Below are positions 38,464 through 52,351 of a stretch of 64,000 bases of DNA, piece by piece. Both the position numbers and the translations under genes were made by a program. Source of the stretch: Glandiceps talaboti (lineage: Eukaryota > Hemichordata > Enteropneusta > Spengelidae); the NCBI RefSeq assembly GCF_964340395.1, contig NC_135551.1:25702003-25766002 (forward strand). Direction: 5' to 3'. Each line of letters opens with the position of its first letter. The first letter of the stretch is position 1. Below the pieces are notes generated by a model. It did not search any database, was not told the DNA's origin, and saw only the letters and a list, made by a program, of their open reading frames with translations.

Positions 38464-41400
38464 CTATACACCAATGGTGTCTTCAACGACAGCCCACCCT
38501 AACTCTGGACGGAGAGCCAGGGATTCAGTGTCCTGAGAGACACCCATAAAACCACCGATGAACTTCATCTTGAATGATTCATCAAAGTATTCCCAGATGT
38601 ACGGTGCTGCGGATAATCCACTGGGGATAATGTCAGTTCTGAGTCCTCCTCGTCTGAATGGTTTCAAGTCTTCTGACCATTTACTCAGCCATTGGTTTTG
38701 AGCAAAGACAGTATACGTGGGACCCCGTACTCGATCAAATGGTGCTTGTGGATTGAAGCTTTTGTCTCCGAATGTTTCATAACTGATATATGGAAACAAC
38801 GTTACAATCCAACCTGTAATGTATGTTCCATCAGATTCATCATTCATCTGTAATCAATCATCAAATACTATGTCAGAACCCCATGACACGCGAAAGCAAG
38901 TGTGTCGTACTCGGGGTATTTGGATTCCCGACTACATTTGCACAAGTGCTTGCAGTGCTCTCTGCGCCCGTACTTTCACGAGAGTTGCGAGTAACATCAC
39001 AAACTCGAGTGCAAATACTTAACATTACTTAAACATGTAGTTATGAAGTTGGATCGACGTATACACCCCCCCCCCCCAGGATAGTTGCAACATTGTCGGT
39101 AGAGGAACATATAGGTTTATCTGCATTTATGGATGTCATCACACACAATTCATACTATATATTTGGATTTTGACATATTAAAGACGTTTTCTTAAGAAAA
39201 AAATAACAATGTTTTACAAAATCTAGAACCACGTAATTAGAAATCCCTGGAATTAAATCAATATGAAACCTTTAGGTTTCCTGACATTAAACATTATTGT
39301 TTGGTAGGTCTGTTATGTATCATATACCTACTTTGTATATACTGGACCAGAAGGATTTGTCTACTTCACCCTTTGATGCATTTATAAACTGATCCAAGAC
39401 TGGAAGCAGATGTGTAGTCCACCAGCCTAGATCGTAGTGTGCTAGTTTAGCTGTTCTCTCTCTGATAGAAATCCAGTCTTCTGTTGTACCCTCCAAGGTG
39501 ACGGAAGGTATTCCGCAGAAGCTCCACATTGTGTACTTAAAGTAGGACTTCATGGCCTCCATTAAGACAATATCAGTGACTGCCTTCTCCAATGGACCAG
39601 TGGTAGTGAAGTCAGGAGTAATCAAACTGTAGGTGTTATCTCCAATTTCGTCTTTGATCTTGTCAGAGAATTCAGAAAAAACCTCAGGCCAAGGATTAGT
39701 AGCGGAACCCTTCACGAAATCATCTCTCCTCACTCTAATCTCTTTCTTTCCTTCATGCTCCACAAAATATTTTCTCATCTTCTCAGCATTTTCATTGATG
39801 TGGATTGATAAACCTTGCATGATACACAACCAAATCATGTCAGGACTCAATACAATGGGATAGTGGTCGTGAAAGGCGTCATGAACAGATGCCACTAAAG
39901 CATGTAAGTTACCATGACTGACAATATTAGAATTGCCATAGAAACAGCTCTCAACTTTCTGCTTGAGACGAGGAGTTACACTTTTCATGTAGGACGTTGG
40001 TGGTATCGGTGTTTTACAAACTTCTACATCAGAAACCGGGAAGGTTACACCTTAGTAATAGAAAGATAACAATTTAAAATTAAAATTCAGACAAGGTTTC
40101 CACAAAATTCAACAGTATGTCGCATGCCAAGTTTATAATTTCCAGCTATGCGAGAGAACAAATACATAAAGAGAAACATTTCTATGAGTTCATTGTCTGG
40201 TTATTTGAAATGAAAACGATTTATGTGATTTCAATCATTCTTTGACAGTTATCTAATTTTGTTTAAAGACTGTGTTCAAAGAGCAGTCGTAATATATTTC
40301 ATATAGTTACAATGGATTTACTTATTTAATTAGTCCCCTATGCCTTATTTTAGAAACAGTTAAGTTTTTTTTTATTTGCCGATGAATCATGAAGTACACC
40401 AGTCTATTACTTTGATAACTTTTTAAAAAAAAGTGGGGATGAACTTTTTAATGGTTTTACAATCGTTCGAATAATAAAGGTTTAAACCTGACACATTACA
40501 ACTAAGTAGTTTCTATGGCATGGTCATTATTGCTATGGGTGTGTAATGTTGTCTAACAATGTAGAAATATACTAAAATGCTTGAAAATTGCTTTCTAGTA
40601 CACAGACTGCCTCTGAGATGTACATAGTTACCTTTATTTTTAGTGATATTTGTGACCCCTGGCAATGTCTTAGACTGTTCCTCAATTCCCTTATCTCTCT
40701 TCTTGACTTCATCATCCACAAAGTGGCAGTCACTCAAAGATTTATCATCCAGCTGAAGTACGAAACATCAGACATATACAAGTCATGTATGGGGAAGACA
40801 ATGATCCCGTCTTTGCAAAATATTGTACTACAGCGGCATTCGAGGTTTCGGCTTACGAAGATTGACACAAACTAATAAAACTATTACTGTTAAATGTGGC
40901 AGATTACACATGGGTGATAAAGGTATACCTCTGTTACAACAACCTTCGACTGACCCTGGCTCTAAGCCTGTGCTAAAACTACCTACTAACAGCCAGTTTC
41001 TCTATTGATCAGAAGTGTAATCTTTCACTCTCTGGTGTTTAAGTGTGTTTAAAGTATATGCATCAGACACTTCAAGTTTACTACATGTGTGTGTGTGTGT
41101 CATATCCAATATGTGTAATGGACAAGCCTGCCTTGTCCTTATCAACAGTTTGTTTACAATTAAACACCTCGGAGTGAAAGCTTAGACCTGTGATCAATAT
41201 AGAAACTAGCTGTCAGTACGTAGTTTTAGCACAGCTTGAGACAGGTTTAGAACCATGGTTGATAGAAGCTAAGGTTGTTGTATATGGCTAAACTAACCAT
41301 GTAAGAACATGAAGAACGACAGTGTAAACACTTGAAGTCGTTGGCCCTGAATGGGTTCAGATAGCTACACTGGGCGCTTGCAGGAAAGGAATGTGATACT

Positions 41401-42446
41401 TGGCATGGACGGATATAGAATTGTAAATTTATTTACCTGTCAAAATCACACTTATTAAATGAATAGAACTCAAATGATACAAAAGGAAAATACGTATAAT
41501 TAAATTTACTTTTAGTGATATTCATTTTATGGAACTCGAAAAAGAAATTAGCAATGTCGTACAGAAAGATAAATTTACTCTATATGCAATGGAATCGCCC
41601 AAATAACGCAATGCTTTCTGCCTAAGCAGAACCCCTCTCCAGAGAGTCTCATGGAATCCCATAACACATCAGAAGCATTCCCTGCTATAGAGATGCATAG
41701 TTTTTCTTCGATTATTTTTTTGGTCTACAGGCTAAATATAACAATATTTTGGCGTGAATACATATTTCCCCTACCTTTATGGAAAATCATTTTACAGTAT
41801 AGAGCGTGTAGTGATACATTTACAGTAGCAAGATTCGTGTGATAATTTCTTTAGGAAAACAGCAATCCACGTGTTCCCTGCACGTTATTTCCCTACACGT
41901 TATTTGACAACCTTTAGTATTTAGGTATTTTCGAAAATAACCCTTAAAAGGCATTGTGCATAGAGACTTTGTCAAGAGGTCAAGCTAAGTTTAATCATAG
42001 ACATTCGTTTGTTGACTATATCTTGAGTAGGACTAGGAAGGATTTTGTACGAAAACAAATATGTTGCCCATCTTACCTTTTCTTTGACATATTAACCATG
42101 TGAACACGGCTGGAATAGGACAAATTTGACCGTAAAACGTTATTCTTTCGAATGTCTGCTAATCTGCTAATCATGATCAAAGTTTCGCATCTGACGAGCT
42201 TCTTTTCAAAAAAATGACAAGGTCTGAGTAAATTATACCCTTTTTAATAGCTGAGGTGACCCCGTGGGACTATATGAGTTCTTAGATACTTACTGACATA
42301 TTCTCACAATGCGCCATTCTGTCAAAACCAGCAGTCAGTTCTTCCAAACTCAGACAACTAGAAAACCAGCCTATGTCCGTCAAATGAAATGTGTGAACCC
42401 GGAAATATACTAGGAAATAACATTTGTTGTTATCCGGCGTAGTCAT
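38464..42446 (-). CDS. DUF4419 domain protein (4 coding exons)
   Basis: Protein of the DUF4419 family, whose biochemical function is unknown to me. Exons: 42294-42446, 40632-40752, 39332-40050, 38464-38847; phases agree and the total is 1,377 nt, 458 residues. The 719-nt exon carries the family core: YPIVLSPDMIWLCIMQGLS, then ...NPWPEVFSEFSDKIK, FTTTGPLEKAVTDIVLMEAM and WWTTHLLPVLDQF. The last exon has TYITGWIVTLFPY, another typical block. No signal peptide or membrane span is evident. The start is uncertain: the frame stays open upstream of the chosen Met at 42446, and an acceptor-like AG near 42523 means an earlier exon could exist. The first exon (153 nt) and second (121 nt) are supported by phase and splice sites only. 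Family assignment is firm for the last two exons. Confidence 0.85.
40838..41290. mobile_element. Foldback element next to a dispersed terminal sequence
   Basis: Arms of about 115 bp (40925-41045 and 41150-41290, inverted; shared GTGCTAAAACTAC) enclose a 100-bp centre. The left flank 40838-40925 carries GACACAAACTAATAAAACTA, the terminal motif of the elements at 646 and 8360. It lies in intron 1 of the DUF4419 gene. Confidence 0.75.
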
Positions 42447-42740
42447 GACGCCACTTTCTAAAATACAATTAAACTGGCTAATATCAACACGGGTAGAGGA
42501 AATCCCATATATTTCAAACACTGTGTCAACATTTTAACAGCTAAAGGGTATAAACGAGATCACCAATATTTGCACAGGTGGAATTTTGATGTCAATGCAA
42601 TCTCACTGAGTAAATTATTAACCTGGATTTGATCCGAATGTGAATAGTATCCTCTGCCCCCTGCCCCTCCATTGAAATATGAAAAAGTTGTCATGAGTTT
42701 ATACGAATAACACCAATCTTTCAGTCAATATATCTATTCA

Positions 42741-43192
42741 GTCAGTTAATATCAACATAACAAGAAAGTCAAGCAAACAAACAATCCACTGTCACACTTT
42801 GGCACAGGTCACAGATATGACACATAACATTCCATAAATTAATTGAATTCACAATTTAATTAACATCTCTCCATACAGATTTCCAGTTTAAACATTATCA
42901 AACATAGTTTCATTTAAACTTAATTTCAAAATCTATATTTTAAAGACATTTTCCCCCTCTTAATGTGTCAGTTAATATCAACATAACAAGAAAGTCAAGC
43001 AAACAAACAATCCACTGTCACACTTTGGCACAGGTCACAGATATGACACATAACATTCCATAAATTAATTGAATTCACAATTTAATTAACATCTCTCCAT
43101 ACAGATTTCCAGTTTAAACATTATCAAACATAGTTTCATTTAAACTTAATTTCAAAATCTATATTTTAAAGACATTTTCCCCCTCTTAATGT
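42741..43192. repeat. Perfect 226-bp tandem duplication
   Basis: Two head-to-tail copies, 42741-42966 and 42967-43192, with no difference seen. They lie upstream of the DUF4419 gene, next to the tetranucleotide array. Confidence 0.95.
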
Positions 43193-43235
43193 GATCATAC
43201 ATATAGAATGAATGAATCTATGTACTTTAGACAGT

Positions 43236-43396
43236 GATGTATGTATGTATGTATGTAGTATGTATGTATGTATGTATGTATGTATGTATGTATGTATGTA
43301 TGTATGTATGTATGCATGCATGCATGCATGCATGCATGTAGGCAGGCAAGCAGGCAGGAGTGCATGCATGCATGCATGCATGCATGCATGTATGTA

Positions 43397-43453
<57 letters not shown>

Positions 43454-43497
43454 ATGTATGTATGTATGTATGTATGTATGTATGTATGTATGTATGA
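43236..43497. repeat. ATGT/ATGC tetranucleotide and GT array
   Basis: Blocks of GTAT, GCAT, a GCAGGCAAGCAGGCAG interruption, GCAT, (GT)n, then GTAT; roughly mirror-symmetric around the interruption. Confidence 0.98.
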
Positions 43498-44437
43498 ACC
43501 TTTTCATTATGAACATTTCTTAACATGCACAACCTGTGACGTTATCCCTAAAAATATATTTTCAATACAGTACATGCTATGCTTCACCAGATGTCCTCTA
43601 AGTCAATGTGAAGTTCCAGTGATAGTACACAACAAGTACTACTCACACATCCACATTGAGTGTTTCCCTCTCTTTTACTCGTGTGGTGTTTCACAAGAAA
43701 ATACAGTTTTCTTCTTTTGGCCCACAAGAACTTCATCTGTTTTAATTAAAGGGCATAACTGTGCTTCATTAGAATGAACATTTCATAATAACAAATGTTT
43801 AATGTCTCCACAATGTGTTTGTAACACATAGGTTAGTGTCTAAGAAAATGTAGGCTTACAAGTACTGCACACAAGGTATAATAAAGACAGAATTTTGTAC
43901 TTTGCAAGGAATACAGCAACACAATATTTACACATCATTATAATATCAGTTATGTTCACAGCTTACATATACATGTATTTAGACTGTTCAGTTGAGTTCA
44001 ATATGAGTAACATAAGGGGCCTTGCCATTCCGAGTCAACAAAACACTAAGCAAGTTAATTTTTCTAATATTGAAAATAATGGCAATTCTGAATATTTTGT
44101 GTCGTATTTTGAGTACAGCAGAACTGATGACATAGTCACGTTTTTGTGACATACAAGAACCAGGTTATAAATTCCCTACTTTCTGTTTGAGAGTGTAGAA
44201 CTTGGCTTACAGTTACACATTGTATAATCCTAAATAACTATGTTATGGATATACATTGTAATGTGAAATAAAATGACAGAGCTATGGAGATGTGTTGGTC
44301 CATAACAATGATAAGACCCCTAACTTGAAGACTGTTTGCATCCTCAGGCAAGGTTGGCTCTTTATACTTCAAATGTTGGGTCATATATGAAAGAGTGGAT
44401 TGCCTGACATTACACATCTTGTTCATGTTTGTGGGTA
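43498..44437. other. Intergenic sequence between the tetranucleotide array and the 533-bp element
   Basis: No coding region with support; short frames such as 43895-44149 lack splice context or recognisable motifs. Confidence 0.5.
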
Positions 44438-44445
44438 TTCAGAGT

Positions 44446-44978
44446 GCTTACCAGTCATAACGTCCCCGGGTCAAAACGTCCCCGGGTCAAAACGTCCTCG
44501 GGTATGACCAAAATTTAACCAAGAGACTTGACTGTGTAACAGTTTCCGTTCCTTCCCTAAAACACGGTCAAGTATCGATGCCCATATTCCGAACCATTTT
44601 CTGTTCGTGATTTACATTTGCCAGTGCATACTACTTTCGTTCATCACGATTAACTATATTTGCATGATGTGCTAAATACATTGATCAATCGCAGCATTCA
44701 AGTATTTGAAGCGTATTAGCACTTGTGTTAGCCGATCCATGGGAGCCGCATAAATGTATTTTGGGCACCTGAGGTGGGTACGCAGTCACATTACTGTATT
44801 GTGATGTAAGAAATAGTAAGAAATAAGGATATAATGTAACACACACACACACACACACACTCACACACAAATAGTTTGGGTCGAGGAAAATGGAAAGACG
44901 GGGACGTTTTGACCCGGGGACGTTTTGACTTATGGAAACCGGGGACGTTTTGACCCGGGGACGTTTTGACTGGATACC
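44446..44978. mobile_element. 533-bp MITE-like element with 8-bp target duplication
   Basis: Ends in inverted repeats built of GTCAAAACGTCCCCGGG units (two to four per end) and is bounded by TTCAGAGT at 44438-44445 and 44979-44986. An 8-bp duplication with short inverted termini fits the hAT superfamily. No transposase is encoded, so it is non-autonomous. Confidence 0.85.
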
Positions 44979-45447
44979 TTCAGAGTAAACCATAACTTAC
45001 ACGACATATTTCCAGTTAAATGTATACTAAACCAGTCCCTCAAATATTGCCCATAAAACGTGAAAACATTTCCGAATTTTATTCTGATTCTAACATGAAT
45101 GTATAGGAGGTTCATTGAATAGTCGGTCCACTGTTCTACAGTTTCCAATGTATCTTTCTATCCTTTGAATGGCTGTATACTCTGTACACAGTTCTTTTCA
45201 ATGGGAAGTAATGAAATGCAACATAGCTAGCCACATACTGTCACACAGTACAAACTATTGCTAATGAGGATTATGGTATGATTTAAATTAATATCAAAAA
45301 TTTGGGTATATGTTTCAGTATTGATTTGCATTGAGCCTGGACCACAGCCCGACGGTGTATACATGTACAGTAATAAGTCTTTACAGTGACTATGGCAATT
45401 GAAATCCAGTCATACTGTCCTCAAGTCTGCTGGTGACAATGAGTGGT

Positions 45448-46371
<924 letters not shown>

Positions 46372-48371
46372 ATGATGATGGCTTCACACGTTCATCATCA
46401 GATTCGAAGTCTTCCGAATGGGTACGAATGCGAGTTCGGCAAATCACATAAAACCGTCATTGGCAGGTTGAAATCATGCGATTGTGATTACTTTTCACTT
46501 GAATTGCATGGATTTGCATGCTCCCTTTTTATTTTTGCCAGAGTATCCAATTTGCTCCATGAATTACTGTTGTCATGGACCATTATTTTTTAACAGCAGC
46601 AAGTTCGAATCTGTTGATGACAGTCCGGTTGTTGGTGATTTCTCTACTCACATCGACGAGCGAGCAAGCATAGTTGAGATCATGGAAAGGTAAATATATC
46701 AGTCGAGTTGATTTCTTACATTAGCTTTCATAAGATCAGTTGTTACTTGGCGAAAACATTCGTGGTCTAAGGCTTTCGTCACGATCGAGGTCTCATCACG
46801 GAAAGTAGTTGTACTTTGCGGGTTGCAATACTCCCATGATCTTTGTTTTTGTTTACAACTTACAAGCAAATATTACATCATGTAGTGGTTGATGTACTAA
46901 TACTATACTTGTAATTGTTCAGTTCCCCTCAGACCAGTGTTTTGGCCGTAACTAATAGTTACTATTAGGACTAACCTATATGAAAGGAGCCAGCTGGTCC
47001 TTCATGTAATTATCTGAACATACCTACAACTTGAAAAGTATTGTATTTTGAAAATGTATGTTGATTCACAGACAGTGGAGCACTGTCTATGGTTGATTGT
47101 TGCTCTACATCATCATGTTACCCTTAAAGTTCAACATACGCGATGACCACTTAACAGTATTGTTGTGTGTACATCTACGATCATAAAGTTACATTGTAAT
47201 GATTCCATTTTGTAACCGCAAACAACATAAACATGATTTCTTCTTTTTGGTGCTACATTAGCTGGTGAAAATCCAATGATAAGAACAATGCTACAACTCA
47301 AACTGAACTTCCTGTTTTTGTATCTGCTCACATGAATGAATTATTTTCATTCATAGCATAGAATGATTTTGATAAATTAATCAAAAAGATTTTAACACAT
47401 AGATAATACCTCTGAACTGTTCGACTGTAATTCTTGTATGCTTTGGAATCTAACTCATCACGAAGCAGTTTCATAGCACACATTTGCACTTTTTCACATT
47501 TTTCAATCACTTGACTGAAGTATTAGAATGACAGAAGAATACCATGAAATCCACATCATATGATAAACATACAAATTATTACATTATACAAGATTTCTGA
47601 TACTAATGTGGCTATTGTATTGGTGTACTGTTATTTTATACATACTTTGAAAAAAGTTTTACATTTCAAATATTATCCTTATTTTTGTAGAATCACTCAA
47701 TGGCATGTTCTAAACAAAACTCTATGTACATATTTAATCAATAATCATCTGATAACGTTTCATGCTGAAATATATTATAAGGAACAACTACCCTGAATAA
47801 CCTGATAATGAGAAAGGAATTTCATGTACATTTTTATTATATGTCACATATGTTGGACCACCCCATTATGCATTGTTTTGTTCAGTTTCCATAACAAGTT
47901 CAACTACTAGGCTTCAAAATATTTATGTATACTAGTACATTGACAGATATCACTAAGTCATCAATAAGTGAGAAAGAGGGAGAGGCAAGAGAGTGGAGGG
48001 GCAAGGGGAGATATATTAAAGGGAGGGAGGGGAGACAGACAGAGAAACAAGTGCTTACAGTGAAGTTACACTCTATGTAATTTCTCAACCAAAGAAACAT
48101 TGTAATGTTTATTTATTACTACAAAGTTGTTCTAAAATCATGTCACATTCAGTTACATAGAAGTAAAGTAGTTCTGGAGGAGTGTGTCCTCAACAAAGAC
48201 TTGTATTTTTTCCCATTAACCAGTCAAAATTATAGACAAACACTGTATGTGCAAAAAAGCAGAATTTGGTTTTATTAAGGATTGGTTTCATTGAATTAAT
48301 AGATGTCATATTTTCTTGCCTTTTTCAGGAATCAAGATGTACCAGAGTTACTGGTTGTGCAAGATGGTTGA
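46372..48371 (+). CDS. Small unidentified gene, copy 1 of an inverted pair
   Basis: Proposed exons 46372-46466, 46597-46689 and 48329-48371 join in phase (2,2) to encode 76 residues, from MMMASHVHHQ to a C-terminus ending DVPELLVVQDG. The first intron is only 130 bp with a weak GTTGAA donor and a good pyrimidine-rich acceptor; the second donor is GTAAAT. Exons 1 and 2 are almost base-for-base the same as minus-strand exons at 52181-52275 and 51958-52050; one synonymous difference was noticed. The third exon is not shared with that copy, lies in an intron of the opposite-strand gene, and is the weakest part. No family was recognised. It may be a truncated duplicate whose transcript is non-coding or antisense to the other copy. 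Confidence 0.4.
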
Positions 48372-51300
48372 TTTGTAAAAGTGTGAGTGCAGCGAGCCAG
48401 ACTAAAGCTATTAACTAGGGTAGCAGTAAATTATAATTTATTATTGCAGATATAGGTCATAAATAATAGGACATTGATGTAAGTCTATGCTCACAGTAGG
48501 CTCATGTTTCTGATGGGAAGGATTGAGAGAGCTAGCGAGGGGGGGGGGGGGGGGGGGGCTCCCGCAGTCATTTGTACAGACTTCCAATGTCTCTACACTA
48601 GCTTAGTTCCAGGATTATGATCCACATGACAAAAACACCACTGGAATCATTGACTCATGTAATCTAGCAAATGTAAGAACAACACTTTTGTTTTTTAGTC
48701 AGTCTCTCTTTGTCCGCTGAAATCTTGCTTTTCGCAGTAAGATGTCCATGTTTCTGCTAATTTCAGTACAATATATGCTCAAATTGCCAAATGATATACC
48801 ATACACATGTACATACTGTATATAATGGCAAGATACATTTCAGGAAACATTGTAGCCATGTATATTTTTGTAATAATGTTATTGTTGTTAAGTTAGCCAA
48901 TATAAGTCATGTAATGTCAATACAATGCAAGTATTGACAAGTATCGAGCTGGTCTTACTTTTATCATTGTATTTTTAAATCATTTTTTATATATTTTATT
49001 GTGAAGCGGTTTGTTATTGTTTTAATGGAAGTCGCTATAGAAAAATAAAGTATTATTATTATTATTATTGCTTATTTTAAATAACACCAAGTGATGCTTA
49101 AGATTTTTTAAATATTTTTTTATAAAACTTTAAAATTAATATCAGTTGTGTATTGCAACTTATTTTGTTAAGAAATAAATTTTCGAAAATGAATATTGTA
49201 TTGCTTGTATTTCTGTTTTGTGGGTTTGTGATCAGTATTAACCTCCAATGGGCGACACTCAAGAGAGTTAAATCACAATTGGTTCCCTCCATCTGTCTTT
49301 CTATGCATGCACTGTCATTTCTCAGTCTTTGCACAAAGTTAACACATTATATGGGACAGATGCACATCAATTAATTTCATGACAAAGTAGTGGTCATCTG
49401 ATAAAATAAATAAATAAATAAAACTCACATCTGGGCTCTCAGAAAACTGTTGTTGCCACTCTTGATTCTCTTATGCAAACTCACTGGAGACGGTGGGCCC
49501 ACAAATATTTTAGTCGTAATTAAAGTAAGTGTACATATGTGATTAGGGAACAGGGAACTCAATGATCACATGACCCTTTTGATTCAAGCTGAAGGTCATA
49601 GTGGAACTTCAAGGCCATCATAATTTGTTTTGCACTTTCTCGAAACTTCCCTGAAACATTTTTGAATACTGAAATATGACTGGTAAAGCTGAAAATCAGT
49701 CTGTAAAAAGCCAAATGTACATACATTTAGAGAAATGTGAAAACAGCATTCATTTTGCATATGAAGTTGTTTTGTAGCAATAATCTGTTACCAAGACAAC
49801 TGATGTCAATATTCCAAATTACACCAAAATATTAGTACATGTATACTGGATATTTGAGAATCCAAAAGTGATATAAGCATGGCAAAATGTTTTGAATGCA
49901 AGTACCTCTCTGTGTGTATATGACTTATAAAACAAAGTTGCCAGAATGTTTAGATATTTGGTTTGGATTGTACAGGGTATTGTACTGAGTGTGTACAGAC
50001 TGGAGAAATCATGTTTAGGTGATCCACTTGTTTGTTCTGGTTCTCAGTACCCAACCAACCCAAATTTTCAGTTCCCACATCAAAATAAAAAAAAAATACT
50101 TTTGTTTTCTCCCACCCTTAATATTTTGCGGAACAGCAAGAATAAACAAGAATCTTGACTTGTTGATGCCATTTACATGTACATGGGGTGGTGGTGGCAA
50201 CATTTGTTCACAAAGAGCATTTCTTTCATGGCGGACAGTATGAAAGCAGGGGGCTGAAATTGGGAATGGGCTTGTTACCAGGAATCCCATAAAAGTAAGA
50301 TAGAGAGGAGGAAAAGGAGAGCCTGAGAAACATGAAAAAGATGATTTTTTATTCTTTATCTTTTTTAAAAATTGACTTACCGGCCCATAGTTGGCATGAA
50401 AAAGTTATGAAACACAAAAAATAGGGCCACACTTGTATCAAAAAGAGTGATTTACCATGAAACCAGCCAATGCAAGGTCATCCAGTATGATATTACATCA
50501 CTCAAGTCAAGGTCTACACACACCTCATGTAAGGTACAATACAAAACTATAGTGCCATTGCCTGACTGGTGAAACGTGTGTTGGTTGTTGGCGAGGATTT
50601 TATTTAGGTTTTCTAGTTTGGAAATGTTCATACCTATACTCATGATGATCTGATAATACTGAAGCACTTAAAATTTTAAAAATGTGATATTTTATCAAAA
50701 AAGTTCAATTTGAGGAGTACTGGGCAAATTAATCTTAAACTTGACGGAAAATTTTGTAGGTGTGTCCAGGTGAAGAATCATTCAAGCCAATAACACCTTA
50801 AAAGCCTAAAATGGTATTTCTTGTCAAGAGGCTAAAACTACATAACTAAATGCGTACATGTAATTACATTAAAATTTTGTCAGAATGTTAGGGAGCAATC
50901 TAGATGAAGAAAACTGTTGATGAAACGAATACAAAATTGTTTATATACTATTTCTGAGATCTTATAAAAAAAATGTGCAACTTCAAAACTACCTGGCAGA
51001 TATACATATTCAATTGAACATCCTGTTCTGATAATAACTTGAATTTCAATATTAGTTATACACAATGTCATTGACACTATTTTTTTAAATTGTTGTTTCC
51101 TATTTTTCCCCAAGTGTGTACATTTAAAATTAAAGAGTGGCCATTTTCACTAGTATTTGTCACAGAATCATACTGATAAATCCAAATTAGTTAATTAGTG
51201 TGGCTTTTATTTATACATTAACAGTAAACATATCTATGGTATTTGTTGATATTTTGCAGTCTTGTTGTGTTCAGAAATAAACTTCCAGATCCACTATACA

Positions 51301-52275
51301 TGCAATTATCCTTTAATGACTTTCTATTCCTTTTCCAAAACTTACTCCATACTTGTCTGGGTCTGAAAAGTAAAAGAAAATTTATTGACATCAACATCAC
51401 ATGAATGGATACAATAGAAGAAAGTATATCACAACTATTTTGTAGAGTATACAGATATATGGGTAGTAATACACCCTCTGTTTCTGTAATTGGTATAAAA
51501 GACATATAATCTCCGTTACACTGTAATGATTGGTTGCCATGATGGTGTTATTTGGCGTAGTGTAGTTCGTAATACTATACAGTATCTGTATAGTACCTGC
51601 CACGACTCACCATAGAGAGTTATTAGGGTTAGAAACAACATGCAACAGTTGGCATCCAGACTAGGTTTGGCAATGCTTACTTAGGGATCAGAGGGTTGCT
51701 TTAGTATAGATCAATTCCTAATGATTACAACTTGTCCTGGCAAATACCGCTGACCTGAACTGAACAAGTACACGACGTAGTATTTGTAAACAAAAACAAG
51801 TACATGTGCAAATGGGAGTATCGTATGCACAACTACTTTCCGTGATGAGACCTCGATCGAGACGAAAGGCTTGGACCATGTGCACGAATGTTTTCGCCAA
51901 GTAACAACTGATCTTATGAAAGCTAATGTAAGAAATCAACTCGCCTGATATATTTACCTTTCCATGATTTCAACTATGCTTGCTCGCTCGTCGATGTGAG
52001 TAGAGAAATCACCAACAACCGGACTGTCATCAACAGATTCGAACTTGCTGCTGTTAAAAAATAATGGTCCATGACAACAGTAATTCATGGAGCAAATTGG
52101 ATACTCTGGCAAAAATAAAAAGGGAGCATGCAAATCCATGCAATTCAAGTGAAAAGTAATCACAATCGCATGATTTCAACCTGCCAATGACGGTTTTATG
52201 TGATTTGCCGAACTCGCATTCGTACCCATTCGGAAGACTTCGAATCTGATGATGAACGTGTGAAGCCATCATCAT
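47410..52275 (-). CDS. Unidentified multi-exon gene, copy 2 of the inverted pair (3' end open)
   Basis: Five candidate exons join in phase: 52181-52275, 51958-52050, 51346-51362 (a 17-nt microexon with GTAAGT donor), 49429-49483 and 47410-47514. The product opens MMMASHVHHQIRSLPNGYEC, runs through SVDDSPVVGDFSTHIDERAS and reaches a helix-like segment EKCEKVQMCAMKLLRDELDS. I do not recognise the family. The last exon leaves phase 2 (donor GTATTA) and its continuation was not settled; 47131-47331 has an open frame that could follow. Alternatively, reading straight on through the microexon donor gives an ORF stopping at 51218 with AATAAA just beyond (51206-51211), an intronic-polyadenylation short form of 110 residues. 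Because it has the most exons, this copy is more likely the ancestral one and the ATG5-side copy the derivative. Confidence 0.45.
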
Positions 52276-52350
52276 ATTGAGATTGAGCTTAGGGGTCAAC
52301 TTTTGAAAGTGAATATGAATATGAATATGATGGTAGCTTCACACTCGTAA
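51735..52350 (-). repeat. Inverted duplication, right arm
   Basis: Reverse complement of 46290-46870. Nearly identical through both exons and the first intron (only isolated substitutions noticed), then diverging with small insertions near 51740-51850, where GAGGTCTCATCACGGAAAGT is still shared. The outer edge ends just past GAGTGTGAAGCTACCATCAT. Confidence 0.95.
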
Positions 52351-52351
52351 T

